40,615 nt of DNA from Anaerocolumna sp. (GCA_029256725.1 JAQSXJ010000043.1:1-40615); one strand, 5' to 3'. Positions 15,274-23,253 are shown, counted from the stretch's first letter. Made by a program: numbers and translations. Notes: a model not told the origin generated them from the letters alone.

Positions 15274-15289
15274 TTAATCATGATTAAAT
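15272..15289 (+). promoter_or_regulatory. 18-bp perfect palindrome overlapping the -10 (TetR operator candidate)
   Basis: ATTTAATCATGATTAAAT overlaps the last two bases of the -10 box and covers the expected transcription start. A degraded half-site (GTAATTAAAT) follows. A TetR-family regulator is encoded second in the operon, so autorepression is the natural reading. Confidence 0.7.
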
Positions 15290-15314
15290 CGTAATTAAAT
15301 CCGGAGGTATACTA

Positions 15315-15860
15315 TTGAAGTTATTGCCAAATTTAATATCGTTTTCCCGAATCGCATTATCACTGCTCATGTTACTATTAACTGCATCCTCCACTTTGTT
15401 TTTAGTTATCTATCTCCTTTGCGGATTAAGTGATATTGCAGATGGATATATTGCACGCCATTACCGTGTTCAAACCAATTTTGGCGCCAAGCTGGATAGT
15501 CTGGCCGATTTTATTTTTTGGATCATTGTTTTTTATATATTAATATTTCGCACTAATTTTGTTATTGATATTTTTATCTTAAGCATTTCTCTCATTGTTG
15601 CTGCCGTCAGGTTGATTAATTTTATTATTACACGAAATAAGTTTAAACAGTGGGCAATGATGCATACCCTGGGGAATAAGCTTACCGGTTTAGTTCTGTT
15701 TCTTGTGTTTCCTCTTTGGGCCTATTTTGGCCTGGTTCCCTATCTGCTTGCAATAATCCCCCTCCTTTCCTCTTTGGAAGAAGCAGTAATCTTACTAACC
15801 ACTGATTCTTATGATGTAAATAGAAAAAGTATCTATCAGTCAAAAAGAACGCTGACATAA
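15315..15860 (+). CDS. CDP-alcohol phosphatidyltransferase, first copy
   Basis: 181-residue membrane enzyme that moves a phosphatidyl group from a CDP-lipid to an alcohol (phosphatidylglycerol-phosphate, cardiolipin or inositol-type reactions). The catalytic motif is complete: DIADGYIARHYRVQTNFGAKLDSLADF, cited across two blocks, with the four Asp residues and AR pair of the D-x2-DG-x2-AR-x8-G-x3-D-x3-D signature. About five to six membrane helices surround it. Starts with TTG 15315 behind GGAGG; no ATG fits. Smaller than PgsA, so the acceptor alcohol is open. First gene behind the consensus promoter and palindrome. Confidence 0.8.
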   Translation: MKLLPNLISFSRIALSLLMLLLTASSTLFLVIYLLCGLSDIADGYIARHYRVQTNFGAKLDSLADFIFWIIVFYILIFRTNFVIDIFILSISLIVAAVRLINFIITRNKFKQWAMMHTLGNKLTGLVLFLVFPLWAYFGLVPYLLAIIPLLSSLEEAVILLTTDSYDVNRKSIYQSKRTLT

Positions 15861-15908
15861 TTCGAAACCTAAAATAAAAATACTTATAGGAAAGAAGGAC
15901 ACGTAAAA

Positions 15909-16496
15909 ATGAATGAAAATGCAGGTGCAAAAGAACGGATTATGGAGGTTGTGGTAAAGCTTTTACAAGAGCAAAAAGACATAGACAAGATAACCAACAG
16001 ACAAATTGCCGAAATGGCCGGTGTGAACAGTGCTCTAATCAATTATTATTATCAGTCAAAAGAAAATCTTGTTAATATCGCCGTAGGCTACTGTATGGAG
16101 GATATAGCTGAAACCATATTAAAAAAGTCAACGGATGAAAAGCATCCTGTATACCGGGTCAAGAATCTGGTGAAAGCCATATCCGGATTTGCTTTCAGTA
16201 ACTATACCTTTGCTGAGATTGCTTTTTCCTCGGAATTAAAGCATGGGAGTATTAATACCATTCAAATTATTATTCCATTACTAAAAGAGATCTTCGGAGA
16301 TAAAAAGACTGATACCGAATTAAAGTTAATGGCATTTCAACTTATCATTCCAATGCAGGTCATGTTCTTAAATGCCACTGAATACGCCAATTATTTATAC
16401 TATGATATTTGGGATACCAATTCCAGAAATGAATTGCTGGATAAGTTAGTGAATAATATCTTTGATAATTCTTTTGAAGATTTGGTGTTGAAGTAA
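15909..16496 (+). CDS. TetR-family transcriptional regulator
   Basis: 195 residues. The N-terminal helix-turn-helix (about residues 10-55) reads AKERIMEVVVKLLQEQ, ITNRQIAEMAGVNSALINYYYQSKENLV, the standard TetR pattern with recognition helix GVNSALINYYY. The C-terminal ligand/dimer domain is helical and unspecific. AAGAAGGA precedes ATG by about 11 bases. It follows the first phosphatidyltransferase by 48 bases and precedes the flavodoxin and second phosphatidyltransferase genes. It probably binds the palindrome at 15272-15289 and senses a membrane-related or envelope-toxic ligand. Confidence 0.85.
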   Translation: MNENAGAKERIMEVVVKLLQEQKDIDKITNRQIAEMAGVNSALINYYYQSKENLVNIAVGYCMEDIAETILKKSTDEKHPVYRVKNLVKAISGFAFSNYTFAEIAFSSELKHGSINTIQIIIPLLKEIFGDKKTDTELKLMAFQLIIPMQVMFLNATEYANYLYYDIWDTNSRNELLDKLVNNIFDNSFEDLVLK

Positions 16497-16507
16497 GGTT
16501 TAGACTC

Positions 16508-16544
16508 GGGCCGTCCAGAACGACACATTGAGTTTTCAAAGATT
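16508..16544. repeat. Dispersed intergenic element, partial copy C (inverted)
   Basis: On the minus strand, ATCTTTGAAAACTCAATG...GTTCTGGACGGCCC matches the left end of the element at 23011-23050 (ATCTGAAAACTCATTG...ATTCTGAACGTCCC) with few changes. The remaining gap to 16694 contains a GAGC-AAAATAAC-GCTC hairpin and the GC-rich GCCGCCGCGAGCGG, with no gene. Confidence 0.5.
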
Positions 16545-16694
16545 TGTTTATGCTGCCAGGATAATGGTACCATGGCAGGTAACGAGAGAGAAGCACCTTC
16601 CCTCTAAAAGCACCTCAAAAACGAGCAAAATAACGCTCATTCTAAGCTTTTCATCAAACTTTGTGCCGCCGCGAGCGGAGAAATGGAGGAAATA

Positions 16695-17021
16695 ATGAGA
16701 ATTGAAGTGAGGTATTTTACAAAAACAGGTCATACGAAGAAACTTGCAGAAGGGATTGCAAAGCAATTAGAAATGAAAGCCTTTATTAAGACACTAAATC
16801 CCTCTAATATTAAAGAAGTCATTGTCTTTAGTTCCGGAGCCTTTGGAAACGCTTATGCTCCACTGAAAAAAGAACTGTCTGCACAAGGGCTAAAAGTGTC
16901 CTCTCAGGAATTTCACTGTAAAGGAACCTTAGGATTTATGCATAAGAATCGCCCCAATGATAAGGACGTTAACAATGCGGCGGTGTTTGCCAAAACTGCT
17001 GCCGGAAAATTAGGAGTATAA
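16695..17021 (+). CDS. Flavodoxin-like protein, apparently missing its central FMN-loop segment
   Basis: 108 residues from ATG 16695, which has GGAGG 8 bases upstream; the upstream in-frame ATG 16683 overlaps that site. The N-terminus MRIEVRYFTKTGHTKKLAEGIAKQL carries the phosphate-binding T-x-TG-x-T loop. It passes directly into FIKTLNPSNIKEVIVFSSGAFGNAY and EFHCKGTLGFMHKNRPN. Full-length relatives of this domain are about 135-140 residues and have a DILFLGSSVY-like strand and flavin-contacting loop between those blocks. The loss is in frame, about 28 residues, near 16779-16784. The product could fold poorly or fail to bind FMN. It is followed 4 bases later by a membrane-anchored flavodoxin-like protein. 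Confidence 0.7.
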   Translation: MRIEVRYFTKTGHTKKLAEGIAKQLEMKAFIKTLNPSNIKEVIVFSSGAFGNAYAPLKKELSAQGLKVSSQEFHCKGTLGFMHKNRPNDKDVNNAAVFAKTAAGKLGV

Positions 17022-17025
17022 TTTT

Positions 17026-17601
17026 ATGGGTGAGGTGAAAAAGAAAAGACTTAAGAAAGCTGCCCTTGTTTTACTGGTATGTATCGTATTTATTGGTTTG
17101 GGAACATTTGGCGGCATACAGTATGTAACAGGTGCAGGCAATGTAAAACATGACAGTAACGAAACCATTTTACCCTCCCAGGGGAGCAGCCAATCCGCAT
17201 TAGTTATCTATCAGCCGGGTCGATCAGAATTCTCAAAAGACATTGCTTATAATCTTGCAAAGGGCTTGAATGATTCCGGATATGAAGTAAACATTAACTA
17301 TCCGGGAGAGTTTTTACCGTCTGATTTAGGTAATTATGATATAGTAGCTCTTGGAACCACCGTTTACAACGGTAACTTTTCACCAGTGCTTGGCGACTAT
17401 GTATCCGGTATTAAAAACATTGACAATAGTAAGGTATTGATTTATTCTACTGGCATGATGACTGATAATACCTCTGAACTGGACGGATTAAGCAAACTTC
17501 TATATAGAAAAGCAGATTACCAGGAGAAATTTTATTCCAATGAACAAGAGACGGAAGTTACAAGGGCATATGAGTTCGGTTCTTCCTTAGGTGAACCCTG
17601 A
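17026..17601 (+). CDS. Membrane-anchored flavodoxin-like protein
   Basis: 191 residues. Basic N-terminus and one membrane segment (about 10-33), then an exported flavodoxin-type domain. SALVIYQPGRSEFSKDIAYNLAKGL supplies the first strand and phosphate loop, with the usual Thr/Ser positions partly changed. YDIVALGTTVYNGNFSPVLGDYV is the second flavin loop region. KVLIYSTGMM follows. The C-terminus is shorter than in cytosolic members. GGAG precedes ATG 17026, and its TGA overlaps the ATG of the next gene. It may carry FMN on the outer face or be a non-flavin structural relative. Operon position suggests an electron-transfer or lipid-linked envelope role. Confidence 0.65.
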   Translation: MGEVKKKRLKKAALVLLVCIVFIGLGTFGGIQYVTGAGNVKHDSNETILPSQGSSQSALVIYQPGRSEFSKDIAYNLAKGLNDSGYEVNINYPGEFLPSDLGNYDIVALGTTVYNGNFSPVLGDYVSGIKNIDNSKVLIYSTGMMTDNTSELDGLSKLLYRKADYQEKFYSNEQETEVTRAYEFGSSLGEP

Positions 17602-18194
17602 TGAAGGGCTTCCTTATTAAAAATGGTGCCAATGCCCTTACGGCTTTAAGAGTGATATGTACGCCTATAATACTGTTTGTTACGAATAGCATGTTGGGTA
17701 GAAATTACAAACAGGACCTTTTTATACTTTTTGCTTTTTTATACTTTGTTATTTGTTCCAGTGATTACTTTGATGGAAAAATCGCCCGCAAATATGGTAT
17801 TGAGTCCAAATTTGGTGCTATATTTGATTTAATTGCAGATTTTTCTTTTGTAGTATTCATGCATATTGTTATGATACTGCATGGGATAATTCCTGCCTGG
17901 TTTATGATCGTGATTATAGATCGATTTTTCAATTTTATTATTACTTCTAAGATTGAAAATGATTGTGCAGGTCAGAGCTTTAAACCTAGATTTGATAAGC
18001 TTGGTAAATATATATCAGCGGTTATGTATATTATGCCGTTTATTATGGGAGCCGATTACTGCTTTTTCGGTCAGAGATTATTTATTACCAATATGTTGGT
18101 ATACGGCATTACAGGAATATCCGTTATCACGTCCTATTCCAGAATAAGAAATATTAAATCAGCAATTGCCCCAAAGGCTCACGATGTAAAATGA
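17601..18194 (+). CDS. CDP-alcohol phosphatidyltransferase, second copy
   Basis: 197-residue integral membrane enzyme. The complete CDP-alcohol motif is DYFDGKIARKYGIESKFGAIFDLIADF, read as D-x2-DG-x2-AR-x8-G-x3-D-x3-D. N-terminal ALTALRVICTPIILF is a membrane-entry helix typical of PgsA/CLS-type members. It starts at ATG 17601, overlapping the upstream stop as TGATG, so translation is coupled. It is only distantly similar to the first copy (15315-15860), so this is not a recent duplication. Two such enzymes in one TetR-controlled operon suggest production of a specialised phospholipid. Confidence 0.8.
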   Translation: MKGFLIKNGANALTALRVICTPIILFVTNSMLGRNYKQDLFILFAFLYFVICSSDYFDGKIARKYGIESKFGAIFDLIADFSFVVFMHIVMILHGIIPAWFMIVIIDRFFNFIITSKIENDCAGQSFKPRFDKLGKYISAVMYIMPFIMGADYCFFGQRLFITNMLVYGITGISVITSYSRIRNIKSAIAPKAHDVK

Positions 18195-18286
18195 AAGTTT
18201 GAAATAGAAATAAGACAGATACAGGAATGCCTGGCGCGTAGTTCTCAAGGGGGAGAATCGATAGAAAGGAAAAATATCTTAATCCG

Positions 18287-19477
18287 ATGAACCACTATTC
18301 ACTGTTAACTAATTATATTACCCTCTTTTTAAGCCTCTTTGTATCTTTACTCATATACATAAAGTACATAGGGAAGATTGAATTAAAAAATATTCCCCCC
18401 TTTGAAGCTGCCACTTATGTTGTACTTATCTTACTAGGTACGATCCCCCTGTTATTCCATACGAATCAGTCACGATTTCTAAAACTAATCCTTCTAATAT
18501 TTATTGTTATAACAATTATTCGTGATCATACAACCTATCCATTGCTAAATGGGCTGGGAATCATCTATACTATTTCCCTTCCCCTTGACTGGCTTTATCC
18601 TTATTTAGGCTGGTTATATATTCCTTTCTTCAGTATTGCAGTTATGGTATATGTATTTGTATCCATATTGATAATAGATAATAACAAGAATATAACCAAC
18701 TTGATTAAATTCTTATTTTTATCCGCTTTTATCATAGAAATTATAATCCTTATGAATATAAAATTAACGACAACCGGCATGCATAAACCCAAAGAAGGAT
18801 TTATTGCGGAGCTCTTTGTGCTGTTTAATATTATGGAAGCTCTTCTATATGAAGCTTATATAAAATTAAGAAAAAAAGATGATCTCATTATTTTTCTAAA
18901 TAAAAAGAAGCTGATATTAGCTAAAATATACACCACGAAAGAAGAGGAGCTAAACAGCCAGACCATATACAGTTATATCACACAGCATATGAAAGAAAAT
19001 GAAGATGCAGCCCATATACTTAATTACATACAGCTAATCGATATCTCGTGGAAAGTCTTTATCAACTATGCAAATAAGACCAGCAGGAGACATAATATTG
19101 ACTTATCCTTTGAAATCGGGGATAGCGATTACCATATACTTAACCAAATGGTTCTGACTGCTTTAATGTATACGGTTGAATATTTGAACAAACAAACACA
19201 AAATCAATACACGAATTACGGAAATATTGAGTTAGAAGAATACGAAGGAATCATCGCAATAAACGGGTTTATAGACTGCTGTAAAAATCAAGCATTTTAT
19301 TCTAGAGAGAATGAAGTCGATGATTATATGAGCCGATATGCTCTCATTGTAGGTGCCGGACTTAATAAATACATATATAATGGAAAAGCCTTTATCCATT
19401 TTACCATTCCAATAAGCGGTCTGAATAAATTAGACCGGAATTTAATAAAGGATAACTCCTTAAGTCTGCTCAACTAA
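18287..19477 (+). CDS. Membrane protein with a degenerate histidine-kinase-like C-terminal domain
   Basis: 396 residues. Residues 1-195 contain about six or seven membrane helices. Residues 200-396 follow the layout of the dimerisation plus GHKL ATPase part of AgrC/LytS-type sensors, ending with YALIVGAGLNKYIYNGKAFIHFTIPI, which resembles a strand and G-box region. I find no clear phosphorylatable His and no proper N-box or DxGxG motif, so ATP use is doubtful. No response regulator follows. It may be a receptor or pseudokinase. The start ATG has GAAAGGA about 15 bases upstream. A strong terminator follows. Confidence 0.5.
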   Translation: MNHYSLLTNYITLFLSLFVSLLIYIKYIGKIELKNIPPFEAATYVVLILLGTIPLLFHTNQSRFLKLILLIFIVITIIRDHTTYPLLNGLGIIYTISLPLDWLYPYLGWLYIPFFSIAVMVYVFVSILIIDNNKNITNLIKFLFLSAFIIEIIILMNIKLTTTGMHKPKEGFIAELFVLFNIMEALLYEAYIKLRKKDDLIIFLNKKKLILAKIYTTKEEELNSQTIYSYITQHMKENEDAAHILNYIQLIDISWKVFINYANKTSRRHNIDLSFEIGDSDYHILNQMVLTALMYTVEYLNKQTQNQYTNYGNIELEEYEGIIAINGFIDCCKNQAFYSRENEVDDYMSRYALIVGAGLNKYIYNGKAFIHFTIPISGLNKLDRNLIKDNSLSLLN

Positions 19478-19488
19478 ATAAAATAATT

Positions 19489-19525
19489 AAGGGGCAAGAC
19501 CCTTATAACTTGGTTCTTGCCCCTT
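19489..19525. terminator. Strong bidirectional terminator between the sensor-like gene and the PKS cluster
   Basis: AAGGGGCAAGA pairs perfectly with TCTTGCCCCTT (11 bp) around a 15-base loop. It sits between convergent genes: 11 bases after the sensor-like gene and 8 bases after the PKS cluster's last gene, with AT-rich flanks on both sides. Confidence 0.9.
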
Positions 19526-19532
19526 ATCTGTA

Positions 19533-20792
19533 TCATAGCCATACATATTCTCTATGAAATTCATTAATCTGCTCCAGGTATAACAATTTCTCTTTCCTGT
19601 CATTATTAAAAAGCCCTGGAATCACTTCAAAATCAAGCTTTGCATTACGTGTGCCAAACTTCACCAGGTCACTTCGCTTTAGTAAGGTATTATATAAATC
19701 CATTGACAACTTATATCTGGAATCTAATTGCTGTTCCATTGCATATTTTCGCTGAATCCTCTGCCCTTCTGCAGTTACCACACCACTGTAGAATTCGGAA
19801 CAGCACCCCGAACCATAGGAAAAACAGCCAATCCGTTTTGGTGTATCAAATTCGCCATAATCTATGATACCAAGAAGTGATAGAAATATGGTCGCGCCCA
19901 TAACATTACCTACTCTCTGGCAGTATTTCATTCCGGGCAGTACCCTTTCCTTAAAATCATTATCAATCTCTCCGGGACTGGCTTTTATAAATTTTCGCAT
20001 CATGCTGCGGTGGGCACCTTTAACCATTCCGCCAAAGGGTGTGTGATAGGCGAGATAGTCAAAGGTCTCCTTATAGTTAACCCCCTCTACCCTCTTTTGA
20101 TATTCAAGAAAGGATTGCTCGCAGCAATCTAAATAGGATAAGAGAGATAGATCCGAATTCCCCGCCTCACTGTCCGGAATGGGGCGGCAGGTATCCATGA
20201 CTTCAAAGCCATAATAACCGTTGGCACCTGCATCAATTTGAAATACATAAGGTTTCTCACTTACTAATATTGCTGCTGCCCCTGCTCCGGAACTGGGTTC
20301 TGCAAAGGACCAGTCAGCCGTTAAAGCTTCACCTCCGTCTACTGCCATAAAGCGGGTGATGTCCGTAGCGATTACTAATGCCTTTGCTCCTTTGGAACTG
20401 CCTGATAATATAAAATTAATAGCCATCTGAAAGCCTGCCGTTCCGGAATAACAGGCATTCTTAAGCTCAAACAGGCGGCAGTTTCTGCTTAAGCCCAAAT
20501 AATGGTGAATATAGGTACTGATGGATTTACCAAAATCGATTCCTGATTCCGTACAGGTAATCACCATTTCAATTCTGTTTCTCTCGTCTTCGCTTAAGGC
20601 ATCTACAATGGGTTTTGCTGCATTGACGCCATAGGTAATCGGGTCTTCATAGGGCAATACCACTGTTTTCTCTTCCATCAGCAGGTTTTCAAATCTGGTA
20701 GTATCGAGATTACGGTATTCGGCTAATTCCTTGACATTAAGATAAGCAAGTCCGCTATAAAAATTAATTGCTTCTATTCCAACACTTGTCAT
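19533..20792 (-). CDS. pksG: HMG-CoA synthase-like enzyme for polyketide beta-branching (PksG/BaeG type)
   Basis: 419 residues. Adds an acetyl unit carried on a donor ACP to the beta-keto group of an ACP-bound polyketide, starting the beta-branching cassette. It follows Bacillus PksG almost block for block from the N-terminus (VGIEAINFYSGLAYLNVKELA). The catalytic Cys is in LKNACYSGTAGFQMA, followed by AYHTPFGGMVKGAHRSMMRK with the active-site His, and GCFSYGSGCCSEFYSG near the C-terminus. Start ATG 20792 has AAAGGGG upstream. It is the last gene of the cluster, separated from pksH by 157 bases. Further cassette members (donor ACP, decarboxylating KS, ECH2 decarboxylase) are not in the window and should lie beyond the right edge. 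Confidence 0.92.
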   Translation of the reverse strand: MTSVGIEAINFYSGLAYLNVKELAEYRNLDTTRFENLLMEEKTVVLPYEDPITYGVNAAKPIVDALSEDERNRIEMVITCTESGIDFGKSISTYIHHYLGLSRNCRLFELKNACYSGTAGFQMAINFILSGSSKGAKALVIATDITRFMAVDGGEALTADWSFAEPSSGAGAAAILVSEKPYVFQIDAGANGYYGFEVMDTCRPIPDSEAGNSDLSLLSYLDCCEQSFLEYQKRVEGVNYKETFDYLAYHTPFGGMVKGAHRSMMRKFIKASPGEIDNDFKERVLPGMKYCQRVGNVMGATIFLSLLGIIDYGEFDTPKRIGCFSYGSGCCSEFYSGVVTAEGQRIQRKYAMEQQLDSRYKLSMDLYNTLLKRSDLVKFGTRNAKLDFEVIPGLFNNDRKEKLLYLEQINEFHREYVWL

Positions 20793-20845
20793 TTTAACCC
20801 CTTTCGTGAATTCACATCTTCGTTTTGATATTCTTAAATTTCTAG

Positions 20846-20880
20846 TTGAAAACAGCTTTCTGACATCTTTCTGTTTTCAA
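20846..20880 (-). repeat. 10-bp inverted repeat between pksH and pksG
   Basis: TTGAAAACAG and CTGTTTTCAA are separated by 15 bases in the 157-base gap. No clear T-run follows on the minus strand, so it may slow ribosomes or shield mRNA ends rather than terminate. Confidence 0.4.
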
Positions 20881-20949
20881 TCTAACTTCCATCTTACGTA
20901 CCTCTGTATACTTGCATTCATTTGGTGTGCTTTTTTGCCACCTCTTTTG

Positions 20950-21711
20950 CTAATTCTCCCAGGGCAACTTCCCCCTGGTGGCAAATTGATAGATCCAATC
21001 GAGGTTCTGAGGGTCCAAGAACATCTTACGATTGGCCTCTATGGCAGTTTCTTTATCCCCTGAAAGCTTGTCATATAGTTGATTCATATACCTTTTATAT
21101 TCCGTAATTCCGGACTTTGGCAGTCGTTCCAGCCGTAGTAAATGCCTGCGCAGAATCGAATCACTCTTTTCTTCATAGGCATCCACTAACCCCCATTCAT
21201 AAGCCTTCGAAACAGAAACCGGCTGTGTCATAAGGGTAAGATAATGTGCTTTTTGAAAACCGATACGCCGGATCAAAAAAGGTAATACGCAGGCGGGAAA
21301 GAGACCGAATAACAGCTCGGACAAACTAAATTCAGCAGTAGCATCAGCTAAAACGATATCACTGGCAGCAACAAAACCAATTCCTCCGGCATTAACTTTT
21401 CCCCTGACATGGGCAATAGTGATATAAGGCCCTGTTGCCAGCTTAGTCCATATTTCATATAACTTTTCTGAATTGTTAATACTTGCATTGCTATTCCCTC
21501 CAGAAGAAATCTCAGCAAAATCCGCTCCGAAGCAGAATACTTCTGGTAATCCCTCCAATACGATAATATTGACCCGGTCTTCACACAGGGTCAGCACCTC
21601 ATATAATTCCTCTACCATCAGGGTGTTAATGGCATTTTTTGCATCAGGTCTGTATATCTGGATAAAACAGCGCTTATCATTCCATTGCACTCTGAGTGTC
21701 TGATATTTCAT
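20950..21711 (-). CDS. pksH: Enoyl-CoA hydratase-like dehydratase of the beta-branching cassette (PksH, ECH1 type)
   Basis: 253 residues. Dehydrates the HMG-type intermediate made by the HMG synthase. It matches Bacillus PksH in nearly every block: VLEGLPEVFCFGADF forms the first oxyanion-hole strand; GPYITIAHVRGKVNAGGIGF the second; FSLSELLFGLFPACVLPFLI carries the conserved Glu region; RRIGFQKAHYLTLMTQP and FLDPQNL follow. This pattern separates it from the decarboxylase PksI. ATG 21711 is chosen because GGAGGAG lies 7 bases upstream; the longer frame to 21750 has none. It overlaps the glycosyltransferase end by 35 bases, so the two are coupled. Confidence 0.92.
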   Translation of the reverse strand: MKYQTLRVQWNDKRCFIQIYRPDAKNAINTLMVEELYEVLTLCEDRVNIIVLEGLPEVFCFGADFAEISSGGNSNASINNSEKLYEIWTKLATGPYITIAHVRGKVNAGGIGFVAASDIVLADATAEFSLSELLFGLFPACVLPFLIRRIGFQKAHYLTLMTQPVSVSKAYEWGLVDAYEEKSDSILRRHLLRLERLPKSGITEYKRYMNQLYDKLSGDKETAIEANRKMFLDPQNLDWIYQFATRGKLPWEN

Positions 21712-22969
21712 ATACTCCTCCTGCAATGGTATCACGCAAAACTTCTTCAATAGTTTCTACTGCCTTCTTTATTCCCTCACGGTCAATTTGTCTTAATCCT
21801 TTGCCAATTTTAGCACTATTTTCAATAATTTCCTTATTACTTATGGCTTCTTTTATAGCCTCAGCTAATTTTTTGCTTGTTAATTTGGATCGGCTTACTG
21901 CCTTTGGTATTAAATGCTTTTTATATAATAATGCTCCCTGATAATAATGATCCAGCATATGAGGGATTAAAACCTGCGGCACACCTGCCCAGGCTGCTGT
22001 ATATACCGTACCGGCTCCCCCGTGATGAACTACGGCCGCTACTTTTGGAAACAGCTTATAATGGGGGACATATCCAATCATATAAGTGTTCTTCATATCA
22101 ACGTTTGTACAAAGATCTGCCCAGCCTTTTGAAATAATAGCTCTTACTCCTAAGGTATTAATGGTTTCTTCAATAATTTTGCTGGTTTCTTTGGGATTAG
22201 AATCACTCATACTGCCAAAGCCTATGTATACCGGTGGAGACCCGCTTTCAAGAAATTCAATTAATCCTGGTTCCATCTCTTCTTCTTTTACTTCCGGTAC
22301 ATGCCACAGTCCTGTTTGGATATAATCAAACTTATAAACCGGCACTTTATCCAGCGCCTCATCCACCGCAATAATACAGGTTTTAAAACTGCCGATTATA
22401 TGGTCATAAATATCTTTAATAGGCTTTAGTCCAAGCTTATCCCTCTGTTTATTTATAATGCCAACCAGGGATAAATTGATAAAGGAGTTAACGATACGCC
22501 ATAACACCTTATTTACCCATTTGGGCAAATTCTGCCAGGGGATTACTGTAGGCGGGTAGTTTGAAGACGGCATAAACTGTGTCACCAGGTTAAGGAATAC
22601 AAAGGGTATCCCATATTTTTCTGCAATTGAGGGTACTGCAAAAGGTTCGCCGCTTCCAACGATTAAATCCATGTCTTTTATACTGTTTTCTAATTCAAAC
22701 TGTCCGCCTATAATGTCATGAAGGGTTTTTTTAACCGCTTTTAGCAAGCGGACAGGATGTCCCATATATCCGTTTAAATTACCCATTAATCCATTGATAT
22801 CGCAGCCGGAGGAACAAAAATTTAAACCATAACTGGTAATCCAGACTTTTTCATTGGGGGGTGCACAAAGAATTACTTCGTGTCCGGCATTTTGCAGCTC
22901 AATTGCCAGGGCAAGTAAGGGGCGTACTTCACCGTGGGTACCCACAACCGTGATTGCTATTTTTCCCAT
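21677..22969 (-). CDS. GT1-family (MGT/UGT-type) glycosyltransferase
   Basis: 430-residue two-domain GT-B enzyme that adds a sugar from an NDP-sugar to a small lipophilic acceptor. The N-terminal acceptor domain starts KIAITVVGTHGEVRPLLALAIEL. The C-terminal donor-binding motif is VVHHGGAGTVYTAAWAGVPQVLIPHMLDHYYQG, cited in part, with the HHGGAGT phosphate site and the terminal D/Q pair. This branch includes sterol glucosyltransferases and the macrolide glycosyltransferases that inactivate antibiotics in their producers. In this cluster it could glycosylate the polyketide as tailoring or for self-protection. ATG 22969 has AAGGAG 8 bases upstream. Confidence 0.88.
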   Translation of the reverse strand: MGKIAITVVGTHGEVRPLLALAIELQNAGHEVILCAPPNEKVWITSYGLNFCSSGCDINGLMGNLNGYMGHPVRLLKAVKKTLHDIIGGQFELENSIKDMDLIVGSGEPFAVPSIAEKYGIPFVFLNLVTQFMPSSNYPPTVIPWQNLPKWVNKVLWRIVNSFINLSLVGIINKQRDKLGLKPIKDIYDHIIGSFKTCIIAVDEALDKVPVYKFDYIQTGLWHVPEVKEEEMEPGLIEFLESGSPPVYIGFGSMSDSNPKETSKIIEETINTLGVRAIISKGWADLCTNVDMKNTYMIGYVPHYKLFPKVAAVVHHGGAGTVYTAAWAGVPQVLIPHMLDHYYQGALLYKKHLIPKAVSRSKLTSKKLAEAIKEAISNKEIIENSAKIGKGLRQIDREGIKKAVETIEEVLRDTIAGGVYEISDTQSAME

Positions 22970-23010
22970 AAAATTCTCCTTCTTTCTATCTTTTTCTTGT
23001 TTTACTTAGG

Positions 23011-23163
23011 ACGTATCTGAAAACTCATTGCACCATTCTGAACGTCCCATTTTGCGGTATTCTGTGTTGTACTTTTAGTAACATAGTATCACTACGCCCC
23101 AAAATTGCGCCTTGCTGTATTCTGCAAATTTTTTCTGCAAATGTATTCCACAGAGTGGAAGGT
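23011..23163. repeat. Dispersed intergenic element, copy B (longest)
   Basis: Lies in the 284-base gap between the HAD and glycosyltransferase genes. Left end ATCTGAAAACTCATTG...CATTCTGAACGTCCC matches inverted copy C (16508-16544). The middle TTGCGGTATTCTGTGTTG...CACTACGCC...CAAAATTGCGC matches copy A (14890-14986). GTATTCTGCAAAT, an internal partial repeat, and ACAGAGTGGAA follow. No coding capacity. Confidence 0.65.
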
Positions 23164-23253
23164 TCAGCTTGGTTATAAATTCCTGCAACAAAAAATACTC
23201 CGCTTTAAAGTAGTATTCTATCATTACACTTTTGCCAGTAAACACTTTGATTC

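Noticed and set aside
19533..20792. Housekeeping HMG-CoA synthase of the mevalonate pathway
   Set aside because: Sequence blocks follow PksG rather than mevalonate enzymes, and it sits beside pksH and PKS genes.
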